Assembly (NCBI GenBank): GCA_038373885.1
Contig: JAWZYV010013267.1
Span: 1-64,000 of the forward strand
Direction of reading: 5' to 3'
DNA from: Cheiracanthium punctorium
Lineage: Eukaryota; Arthropoda; Arachnida; Araneae; Cheiracanthiidae
Length of the DNA stretch: 64,000 nt
Shown: positions 55,070 through 64,000 of the stretch, piece by piece
Layout of the letters: the number at the start of each line of letters is the position of its first letter
Numbering within the stretch: position 1 is the stretch's first letter
The notes under the pieces: generated by a model
The model's input: only the letters and a program-made list of their open reading frames with translations
What the model was told of the DNA's origin: nothing
Databases searched by the model: none
Position numbers and translations under genes: made by a program

Positions 55070-57785
55070 TTAAGGGCAATTCCATGTGACACATTAAAAT
55101 TTGACACATTTTCACAAAAGTAAATTGTGTATATATAAAAGAAATATCAGACTTGATTAGAAAAAAGTTTTTTATGTGTATCTGGGGTACAGTAAGAAAC
55201 TAGAAATATCAATATTTAAAAATTTAGTATGAGCAAACAGTATCCAGACCATAATTTAGCACTGTGACTCACATTACAAAAAAAAGGAAGTCAAGTTTAG
55301 TATGTTATTAAAAACCTAATTTTTTTCCTCTTTCAACACAACAAAATAAAAGAGAAGGATTTTATGAAATAACAAACACTTCAAAGTTGTGATATACCTC
55401 AAAAAAACTTTGTTTTGTTAATAATATATTATTTTAATCAATATTTTGCATGTGACTCACATTACATATTTTCGTGACTCACGTTACATCTCCCACTTAA
55501 GTCTTCAAAGTTAATGAAATATTGATTTTAAAATATTTTATTTTGTAGATGGCAAAGTAGCATAACTAAATTTAACTAACAGGTATGTGATTATATATAT
55601 TTTAGCACAGGAAAATAATTAATGAAAATAATAAAAGTCAAGCCAATAGGAAATACACATCACATTGTATATATGTATATTAGAATAAATTACAATAGAA
55701 ATGTAAAAATCCCTCTGGAATTCACAGGAATCGGAGGTTTTAATTTCCGTATCAACTTTGAACGAGGATAAAATAGTTTATCTTCATTTTTAGGCCATTT
55801 CCAGCAAGCAGTCTTTGCCTGTAGGGTGCATCTTATTTATTTCAAATTCTCCATTGATGCAACTGGTAATTTTTCCAGGGCACAGTACACCGTCATATTC
55901 AACTTCATACCAATCATTACATTTAATATCGGATAATGGTAGAGGAATTATTTTATTATCAGAAGATATCAAAATTCCTATAGGTTTCTTATATTCAACT
56001 TTAATACAGTGATATTGTTCGATACCTTTCAATAATGGTGAATTGTCCCACAGCTGTTGAATATTAAGTTTAAATTTCTTTCTTTGATATTTTCTTCTGT
56101 AATTTCCTGGATATTAATATTAGTTCCAGGCATCTGGGCAGCTTGAACAAAATCTGTAGCATTAATTACTAAACATTTGCATTTTTTCGAGGCTTACAAA
56201 TTATTTCTTCGGGAAAAGAATGTGAGTAAATAGGAACCGCTTCATTAAACTGATATAATGCATTAACAGCACTGATAAAGTTCTCATGATAGAGACATAA
56301 ACAAACATTGTGAGGTAGTTTGTTGCTTAAGAGAACATGCTTTGGGCGCATTGATGAGAATTTGCTTTTTCCATTTACCTCTGATGGATTATCAATTTTG
56401 AATAGCTCAAATACTTCTCTTAAGGAATAAACAAGATGTCGAGCTTGCTTTTTAATTTTTTTCCCGTCTTCCTATATTGTAACTTACTACATCGTTTCTT
56501 CCAGGTGCTAGTCTTCTAATGTCGTCTCTTTCAAAAATTCTTGAATTTTACTTAGAGTGTCTTGGCATAAGGGATTTCCTTGTGATACAGTCTTTGGACA
56601 CTGAAGACTTTTATCCAGATCCATATTGCATTCACTGCTAAATAATTTTCTCACTTTTACCTCCTTATGATGAGGTGAATTGGGCAAACCCCACTTTGCT
56701 TTGGCCAATGCCTTTCCTAGTGCGCTTGCTGTCTTATATATTTGTTCAGGTGAATCTATAATTTTTTCAGATGACTGCCTTTTAAGAAGTCGCAATTTAG
56801 CTACTCTTTTTCTTGAGAGTTTCCTTTCTTCATTTTTTATTTTATCTTGAATTGCTTGAGGCAACTTCTTTAGCTTGTCAGCTTTCCTCTTTCTATATTC
56901 CTTCATAAAGTGTTTCTGTTTATATTCATTGTACATCCCTTCTTGCTTTAATTTTTCCCTCTGCTTTTTCTGTCTCTTTGCTGCTGTTGTTGGTGCCATA
57001 GTTTAAAAACTTTCTATTATTAAAAAATTCAACTTAGTTGTAATAACAAGTGGTAGTTATTTTTTAAACTTAGTGTGGTTACTAGAAACACTATAGTAAA
57101 ATTAGATTATTTAATTACATTTAGTGGCAGTAATTAATCATATATAGGCGTGTGTAGCTATAAAATCACACTCATTTATTCAAAAGATAAAATTAGGATA
57201 CATCAAATGCCATTAAGAACTCTATTATCATTCCATACTAGCCGTGACTCACATTACGAAATAAAATGTCTTTATCACTAAATAAAATTGTTTTAAAATT
57301 GAAATTGCTCATCAATTATTTTTAGTAAGATAAATAAGTAGGAGAAAAGGTAAACATTTTATAATTTACAGCTACAAAAAGTTATAAATATTAAAAAAAT
57401 GAAGTTTTTGTGACTCACATTACAAAGAATTCGATCTATATAAAAATTAACCTCTCTCATTTATCTTAAATGCTAATTCTGAAATATCATTTTTATATTT
57501 GTCCTATAGGATAATTCTTTAAGAAAATATAATTATTTATCTAGAAATGTCTAAAACTTAGTAAAATATATACCTTTAAATCTATCCAAAGCTAAGAAGA
57601 ATTCACAAAAATAATGTTCTTTGCAGAAAAAATCTTCCATGACAGAAAAGGGTTAACCATATGTGTTGCCACATTCTAATTTGTGAACTTCAATAAATAT
57701 ACAACAAATGAAAAACAAAGTTGAGAAGTTGAAAAAAAAATTCTTTTACTACTGTAGTTCCCGTGTTATGTGGAATTGCCCTTAA
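55070..57785 (-). mobile_element. 2.7-kb TTAA DNA transposon with an unusual coding region
   Basis: Boundaries: TTAA (55070-55073) then GGGCAATTCCATGTGACAC; the right end, read inward on the minus strand, is TTAA (57782-57785) then GGGCAATTCCACATAACAC. That is 19 bp with three mismatches. Five copies of GTGACTCAC(A/G)TTAC lie subterminally at 55264-55277, 55452-55465, 55474-55487, 57244-57257 and 57410-57423, all in one orientation. The only coding region is on the minus strand (55790-56999). TTAA targets are known for piggyBac and Kolobok, but the protein does not look like either. The catalytic middle seems deleted, so this copy is dead. Confidence 0.8.
55790..56999 (-). pseudogene. Broken gene of a transposon-associated protein family
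   Basis: Reading on the minus strand, an ATG at 56999 opens 163 codons of a very basic, coiled region (MAPTTAAKRQKKQREKLKQE, then KEYRKRKADKLKKLP). After the stop at 56508 it continues in shifted frames through RRLAPGRNDVVSYN, HLVYSLREVFELFKIDNPSE, KFSSMRPKHVLLSNKLPHNV, CLCLYHENFISAVNALY and CLVINATDFVQAAQMPG. It ends in QLWDNSPLLKGIEQYHCIKV and a C-terminal block WYEVEYDGVLCPGKI (55790-56032) that may be a small SH3/Tudor-like barrel. The order basic N-terminus, SKF..RPKHV, PHNVC.CxYH and a C-terminal W-x-x-x-x-Y-x-G-x-x-x-x-G block is, from memory, that of a large set of uncharacterised proteins in cnidarians, molluscs and arthropods. Those have a DFAEN-type acidic core between these parts, and I infer that it is deleted here. 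Function is not proven; a transposase is the natural reading. Confidence 0.6.
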
Positions 57786-58387
57786 GCATTCTACTTGCTT
57801 TATGGCTACTTAGGTTTACACTCTTATAAACGGAAAATCCATGAAAGTTATGAAACATTCAGATGAAATTCTTGAACATATTATGTTTGGATAATCCGGT
57901 CTCTTGAACCAGTTGCATCATCCAAATTCTTTGTTGAATGTTTTCTTAGTCATTGGTTTATCTTTGTAAGATAGGTACCAGCTTGTGAAGAAAATAAATC
58001 TTTGAAAGTTTAAAATTATTTGTTTACGTAACTTCTCTGTTTCCGAATCCTTTAATAGCTGATTTTCAAATAGAAGAGAAATAAAATTAATTTTCAGTTC
58101 TTGACAAAATATTTAGAAAAATAATTCATTTAAAAATTTATATCTGTGGAGTTGTTACTTGTTGTCTGTGTTTTTGAGATTGCTATAGGTTTACAGAAAC
58201 TGAAATGAGAAAAAATATTTTTTCTTTTGTATTCATATACAACAGATAATAATAATGCATAGTGATGCAACGGATAATATCAGTATGTATTCTTCTTTTC
58301 TGTTTTATTTTCACTTGTTTTCATTATTCAACCATTACGGTGTTTTTCAAATAAAGTTCCTCATTAGTTTCAAATTATTTAATTCAA
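57786..58387. other. Unassigned AT-rich spacer
   Basis: No element or gene. A T/A-rich stretch precedes the coding-like fragment at 58388. Confidence 0.35.
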
Positions 58388-58567
58388 AAGCAGAAATCTT
58401 TCTGGGATTGTTTCCATGAAATTAGTACCAATGCTACTGCAATTAAAGTTGTTGCAAGTAACAGTGCCATTGATGAAGCAGCTCTTCTTCAAGAGTTAGA
58501 CAAATATCTTACAAAATCAGGTACTAAAAGAAAAATATTTCTGTTAACTGTTGGAAAATCAATGTAA
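58388..58567 (+). pseudogene. hAT-like (ZBED-type) coding fragment
   Basis: A frame open upstream of 58388 and ending at TAA 58565-58567 reads KSFWDCFHEISTNATAIKVV then AIDEAALLQELDKYLTKSG. The phrase (A)LLQELDKYL just before the region where hAT proteins have their dimerisation domain (ELDKYL followed by a D-P-x-x-W-W motif) is characteristic. The D-P-L-x-W-W motif itself is not present here. A CAG|GTACTA sequence at 58518-58526 right after LTKS could be a splice donor, which would make this an exon rather than a stop-ended frame. Isolated and without transposon ends nearby. Confidence 0.4.
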
Positions 58568-58699
58568 CAAATTTCCCTACTAATTGAAAATTAGGGGGGA
58601 AAAACTTTTTCCTCCAATCATCAGTATTACAGCAAGTAGACTATTATCTTAAGCGCAGTCAATTTATGGGGTAAAAATATAGATAAACGAATACTAACT

Positions 58700-58805
58700 A
58701 GAGGTATTCCGAATCGTTTAAAAGATAAGATCCGCGGATACGGATCTGAAAAGGGATCATCTGTTTCTTATGTCCGCGGATACGGATACGGGCCTTTTTG
58801 CTTGG
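58700..58805. repeat. 'cgcggatacggat' repeat fragment
   Basis: GATCCGCGGATACGGATCTG and GTCCGCGGATACGGATACGG lie 50 bp apart in the same orientation in AT-rich surroundings. Probably the end of a degraded DNA-transposon MITE; boundaries cannot be set. Confidence 0.45.
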
Positions 58806-59038
58806 AAATTGTTTTGAAGAATGCATCATCTTAAAGAAAAATTTCGACCACAATGTGTGAAATAATCTACCACAATGATAACTTTCAGATCATGTATATT
58901 GCATGGATTAGAAAAATAATGTGGTGGTTAAAATTACACTTTTAATAATCTAAACAGGGTTTTATGAGCATTAAATTATCGACACGCTACTACCTAACCA
59001 AGCAGCTTTTCAAATTTATAGAACGTCTTATTGTCTTA

Positions 59039-59210
59039 TTAACCCTTTGAGGCGCAACCCTTTCCCAATGTTGAAAAAAGGGCAGCCGTTGCCATCGCTC
59101 GACTTAACTACCAGCAAGATGGCGGAAGATCGAAACGTTCAGCGCGTGCCACAGATCTAGAGACCCTTTTTTTGACGGCAGCTGGCTGTGCCGCACAGCC
59201 AGCTGCCTAC
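59039..59210. mobile_element. TTAA MITE, family Y (half copy)
   Basis: TTAA then CCCTTTGAGGCGCAACCC, the family core (AAGATGGCGG at 59116-59125, CGTTCAGCGCGTGCCACAG), then an abrupt end in a perfect 15-bp hairpin GGCAGCTGGCTGTGC / GCACAGCCAGCTGCC (59177-59207). No second TTAA end. The same half unit is seen at 32728-32880. Confidence 0.75.
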
Positions 59211-59214
59211 TAGT

Positions 59215-60151
59215 GGGTGTTCATTAATTGTTCACCTGATGAAGGCGATTCCATAAAAGTGTCAACTTTTCAGTCAGTCCATCACATCAAATGACAGTTA
59301 ATAATTTCAACCCTGGTATATTAAGATTGCTCTAAATTGTAACTTCGTAACTTATACATCATAATGAAGATTTTATATTAGTCTAAAAACTGAATAGTTT
59401 CTTGATTCACAAACGTTTCCATTACGAGAAAATCATGTTACAAAAATGTCATTCCGTGCCGCGTCACATGACATTTAATAATTTCAACTCTAATACATTT
59501 AGGCTGTTATAAACTATGATTTTTCATTGATTACACATCATATTTAAGATATGCATTAGCTTAAAAACTAAATGACTTTTTCATTCAGTAAAAATTCCAG
59601 TTTTATGCATCAGTGTAGAGTCAAGTTTACAAAAATGTCATTCCATCACGCAGTAAAAAATTACCCGAAATTAAAGAATAAAGCAGTTAAAAGAATTGTT
59701 TTAGATTTTTTTTAAACGTCCTACTATCAATAACAGTCTTATGCAAACTGAAAAATCGATTTTCATTTGAAAATAGCTTCAGGGAAATTGCTTTAATTTT
59801 AATTCTACAAATCAAAATGCTATTTCCGTCACATATGGAATTGCTCATGAAGGTTTATCACAGATAATTCGAATAAGAAAAAAAAAAAAAAAAACTTCAC
59901 TTTTTTATTTAGCAATTTAATTTTTAAGAAAATTATTATAGCACGTCCGCATGAGCACTTTGTAAAGTTTGACCTCGATTTCCGTCTTCTGTACCGAACG
60001 CCAATGTCCGGACCATTGAAAGTGTTCTAGTCTGGCCATCTTTGAAAACTGTTTTCCGGTTGGTGAAGGCTCATTAACCCATTTGCATCATAAGGGAGTA
60101 TAAAAAGAAGGCCCTTTATCTCCAAAATTTATCGATATCGGATCAACAAAG
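59215..60151. other. Unassigned AT-rich spacer
   Basis: A loose direct repeat: CACATCAAATGACAGTTAATAATTTCAACCC (about 59281) and CGTCACATGACATTTAATAATTTCAACTC (about 59462), each followed by a similar ~180-bp stretch ending TTACAAAAATGTCATTCC. Poly-A at 59878-59894. Confidence 0.45.
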
Positions 60152-60644
60152 TTAACCCTTTGAGGCACAACCCTTTCCCAATGCTGAAAAAAGGCCATCC
60201 GTTGCCATCGCTCGACTTAACTACCAGCAAGATGGCGGACGATCTTGCGACGATTTTTTGACGACAGCTGGCTGTGCCCGGCACAGCCAGCTGTCGTCAA
60301 AAAAAGGGTCTCTAGATCTGTGGCACACGATGAACGTTTCGATCGTCCGCCATCTTGCTGGTAGTTAAGTCGAGCAATGGCAACGGATGCCCTTTTTTCA
60401 GCATTGGGCAATCGATCCAGCTGTTCTCGCATTCTTCCATTTTACAGCAAATGCCAGTGCCGTTAAAAATAAGTGACTTTTTTTTTTACGGGAAATGACG
60501 TGCTAAAAAGTAAAGGATTCACGTGGAGCTGTATCACCCGCAACTATTTTTATAGAAATCCAATCTATTCTTCGTGACTGGCAACAGTCAAAACGTCAGA
60601 ATTGGGTGTTCCCAGAGCGGGATCACTGCGCGTTGAAGGGTTAA
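60152..60644. mobile_element. TTAA MITE, family Y (palindromic copy)
   Basis: TTAA to TTAA, 493 bp. The left arm TTAACCCTTTGAGGCACAAC..GCCGTTG..AAGATGGCGG (60229-60238) returns inverted after a GCCCGGCACAGCCAGCTG hairpin near 60277 (CCGCCATCTT 60347-60356, GCAATGGCAACGG). The far right end TTCCCAGAGCGGGATCACTG then CGCGTTGAAGGGTTAA matches the GTGTTCCCGC end of the 54613 copy. It therefore carries the half unit in both orientations. The 71-codon minus-strand frame 60432-60217 follows the repeat and is not a gene. Confidence 0.85.
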
Positions 60645-63368
60645 AAGTGTTCGATTACACAGCTCTATGGATGGCAGTGGCCAGGAAATTTGAACGCATA
60701 TATTCGCTCCGAAGATAGTGATCAAGAAAATTGGGCGTACATACGCTAATGATGCAAATGGATTAAAGTAACGTCTAAAACCGCCTTATGAGCTACCGAT
60801 CTCTAGAGGTTTACGGTTTTGGTATGGTACATTCCCAATCTGCTACTGCTTTCCATGTTTGTTGATATCGTCAGTTTTCTTCTTCTTCTTTTACTTTTTT
60901 TTAAGGAACAAATTAAAAAAATATTTTCACTGTCCAGGGTTGGCAGTGCCGCCTATTGGAAAGGGTAGCAATCTCAAACATCTAGTGACTTGTTTCGCTT
61001 CGTAGGTACTGGTTTCTTCTCCCCCCCCCCCTGATAATCAGATGCTTCAAATTTTAAGTTCAATTGTGAAGAAAATTACTTTATTCCCTAATATCCAAAT
61101 AACCCATATTATCTAGAATCAGGGGCGTAGCCAGGGGTGCCTATGGGACTGCAGAAACTCCCGAAATTAGTGAACATACGGTATGAAAAAAATTACGTCT
61201 TCGTGGATAATTTCGATGTGCAGAAAAATCTTTCCTTTTGTTTTTTTGGTTCTTTTAGGATAAAATTTTATATACTCAATGAGACCAATATCGGACCGTC
61301 AACACGTGTTTTTCGCTCTCTAAGGTCGTAGTATAAATAAAACAAATCTCTTTACTGTCGAGCTGTGGAGAGCGCAGAGAAAACACAGTTTAAGGTCCTG
61401 CAAGTTTTTGATCACGTGGCATTTCAGGGCGAAACGGGAAGGAAGTAAAGCGTCGAGAATTTTTCAAAGGTCGAGGAATGCATTTTTTTTATGTAAATGT
61501 AAGGTTCATGTTTTCATGGAAATGCTGGTAGGGATAGTGATCATACGGTTACTTCGGGCTGCCACCGGTGAAGGATAACCTAGAGTAGTCAGAAAATTTT
61601 ATTTTGACTCAAAAAGTCAAGGAGTTTAACACAAAAAGTTGCAAAATTCGGCTAAAGACCAGCAACATCTTGAAATGTGATCTGGAACATTTTTTGAAGA
61701 ATGCATTTATAAGTAATTTTTCATTTGTCAATCTTAGAATGCTCTACAGTGCCAGAAAAAGAGAGAGAGAGAGAGTTAGAATATGGAGATAATAATGTTG
61801 GCAGTTAAATTGTGAGGGGGGGGGACTGCATGGTGTGTTTTTTTTAATTAAAATATGGTGGTTGATAATGATTGTGCTATTAATAATTCGGAATGCTCGG
61901 GGTTTTATAGGGTTGCCACAAAGATCGAAGAAAATCTGAAAAACTTAGAATAATCAGTAAATTTTGCTTTAACAGGAAAATTGCACTTTTTGGCAGAAAC
62001 TTAATCATCTTAGTATGCGTTTATAAATAATTTTTCTTTTGCCCTATGTCATTAATTCTTCAAATTTGACTTCATAGGCGCGCGACAGACAGTTATCGGA
62101 TAAAGTTTTGGGGAAAAGGGGGCTATTAAAAAAACATTTATGTACCTTAACAAAATGTACAGTGTTACCCTCAAAGCTATGTTTTCTTATTTTCTTTTCT
62201 TCTTCTTCTTCTTCATTTTTTTTTTCTTGCATTGAAGAGTCTCAATTGAAGTTTTCGACCTTTTTATTTCATGGTCAACACTTTGTTTTCCCTCTTGTCC
62301 AGATTCGATGTTTTCCTTATATATAGTGTTATTTCTTTTGGGTTTTTGAATAACGTTAAATCAAGGTGCAGTACCGATGTATTTCGTTTTTCTTTCGTTG
62401 CTGCTAAGTGTTGAAAGTAGTATGTGAAAGTAATAATTTTTAAATTTTCAAAAAGCATTGAATGTTCACGTGTTCGCTAAAGGTTCTTCAGTGTTGCTAG
62501 TTAACATTCGCAAAATCTGTCAAATTTTCAAAATGTCCGTGAAATTGTTAATTAATTTTTGAAAAGTAAATTTTAGTGTTGCTATATATATTTAAAAGTA
62601 TTTTATATTCAAAATTAGGAACATGAAATATTCCAAACGATCGATGGTATTGATTCCAAATAAATATCTGTTTTGAATTAATAATAGATTAAGAATTGGT
62701 ATTGGTATTGTTAGATTTTCTATTGATGCTTTTTTTCCCCTTTTAATGCATCCAGATTCATCCAAAATGTCTCGTTTTTAAATCAGAGAAAAACCTCTGA
62801 AAATGTTAATTACCCAAAAGTTAAAAATTTAGCCTTCATATGTAATAAACAGACTCAAAATTTAGAAACAAATTTCCTAAGTCGATAACTTCTAATGCCA
62901 TTTTTATTTTATTTTATTTATTAATTTATTGAAGACGAGAAGTTTCTTTATTCAGCGTTGATTATTATCATTTTGGGGTAGCGCGTGTGTGAGTTTGTGT
63001 GTGTGGGGGGGAATATATATATATTTGCCAATTTCTTGAATGCAGCTCAATCAATTTGGATAATTTAAACAATATCCTATTCAAGCAGATTGCCAGGTTG
63101 TTCCGTATATTTTTCTATGGCTTGAAAGTAATATTTATAGAAAATTGGGGTAAAACCATGCGTATAAGATTGGGATTTTTTTTTACACCAATTTTGTGTT
63201 ATTTTTGCTTAATAGAAATTACATTCCAATGTCTATTGTTATTTCTTAAAAATAAGTTTTTTAAATGTGTTTATTAGTTGCTCATTGTACATTTCTAAAA
63301 TTCTCTTTTTTGTTATTGGTTTTTATGTTGTAATAATTCGGATGCTTCACTAAATATTATCATTCCAT

Positions 63369-63420
<52 letters not shown>

Positions 63421-64000
63421 CGTAGAAACGAAAAACTGATAATTTGAGTCTCGCCTAAAACAATGCAATCGAATTCGTGCAGTTTTCTTTTTTTTTTATG
63501 TTGAAATTCCTTTAATTATAAAGCAGTATTATGTTAGTTTATGAAAACATAATAACGCGAAAATTTCCTCTTATGCGCAACTCATTTATGCGAAATGATA
63601 AAATACTTTCTCTTCAATTATCCGTGTTTGTAATTCTCCTTGCAAAACATTTGCTTCATTAAAATGGGGTGGGGAGGACGAATCTTCGACTCAGAAAAAT
63701 AATTTGAAAATCGAACTTTAAAAAAAAATATATGGGCACGTGTACGTGATGCAGTAATTACTGTAGCATAAAAAATTATCTAAGCCCTTACCGGAGCGTT
63801 TTCTTCTGTTTTTAATATTTAAATCATGCAAAATATTCCAACTCCTCTTTAAAAATTCATCGCTAATTAAAAAAAAAAAGTTTATAATTATGAGATGCTG
63901 GGAAGAAAAAAAAATATCCCTCCATCCCAGCATCCCGGCTCCGTTTTTATGCCTGCATCCGCGGTCTCCATGGCAACGGACGGTCTTTCCATCCTTAATT
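60645..64000. other. Unassigned AT-rich region with simple repeats
   Basis: CAGGGGCGTAGCCAGGGG at 61120 is a hAT MITE left end; no matching right end or repeat of TCTAGAAT was found. C run at 61021-61031; (GA)n at 61760-61773; G run at 61817-61826; a CTT repeat at 62198-62213; (GT)/(G) run at 62984-63010; (TA)n at 63374-63418, about 45 bp. Frames of 60-92 codons here (for example 62999-63277, 63718-63933) are A/T-driven and lack motifs. Confidence 0.45.

Noticed and set aside
61120..61800. Complete hAT MITE starting CAGGGGCGTAGCCAGGGG
   Set aside because: No inverted right end and no second TCTAGAAT within several hundred bases.
62999..63277. 92-codon plus-strand frame with Phe/Ile-rich segments
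   Set aside because: A/T-driven composition, adjacent to simple repeats, no domain and no splice or promoter support.

Overview
This is an AT-rich eukaryotic, almost certainly invertebrate metazoan, intergenic window. I find no intact host gene, no rRNA, no bona fide tRNA gene, no CRISPR and no prokaryotic-style gene layout. The longest open frames (163 aa or less) are mostly chance frames or pieces of decayed transposons. The mix of DD41D/rosa-type mariner, hAT, pogo, Jockey/I-like non-LTR, tRNA-derived SINEs, an LTR and many MITEs fits an arthropod with a large repeat-rich genome. A chelicerate such as a spider is plausible, but the sequence does not prove it.

Layout. 1-3,050: a partial TTAA palindromic MITE, two SINEs and a full-length but dead DD41D mariner. 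3,590-7,400: tandem and direct repeats. 9,960-10,990: a ~120-bp tandem array split by a hAT MITE and a SINE. 11,570-15,560: foldback and AT-rich tandem repeats. 16,150-19,330: a GTGAC-rich repeat, small hAT MITEs, a TTAA MITE and a GC-rich block. 19,990-20,930: a candidate LTR with a TATA/Inr promoter. 22,490-24,120: a GC-rich block, a MITE fragment and a hAT MITE. 25,255-26,197: a second, internally deleted mariner. 27,820-34,010: hAT, TTAA, foldback and pogo MITEs. 36,677-40,541: a hAT MITE, three 217-bp tandem repeats and a 2.75-kb hAT element with a ruined transposase. 42,224-49,935: hAT MITEs, the 3' end of a non-LTR element, TTAA MITEs, a mariner MITE, a SINE fragment and a foldback. 51,597-52,505: a pogo/Tigger relic. 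53,405-57,785: three TTAA elements in a row, the last a 2.7-kb element coding for an unusual protein family. 58,388-60,644: a hAT-like coding fragment and two TTAA MITEs. The remainder to 64,000 is unassigned AT-rich sequence.

The strongest evidence is structural. Seven hAT-type elements have perfect 8-bp target duplications and one more has 7 of 8. TA-flanked (Tc1/mariner/pogo) and TTAA-flanked elements are also frequent. The most interesting items are the 2.7-kb TTAA element at 55,070-57,785, with five same-orientation copies of a 14-bp subterminal motif; a ~405-bp TTAA palindromic MITE family with seven copies, several sharing an open frame; and a second TTAA MITE family that carries the same AAGATGGCGG (YY1-like) word in each copy.
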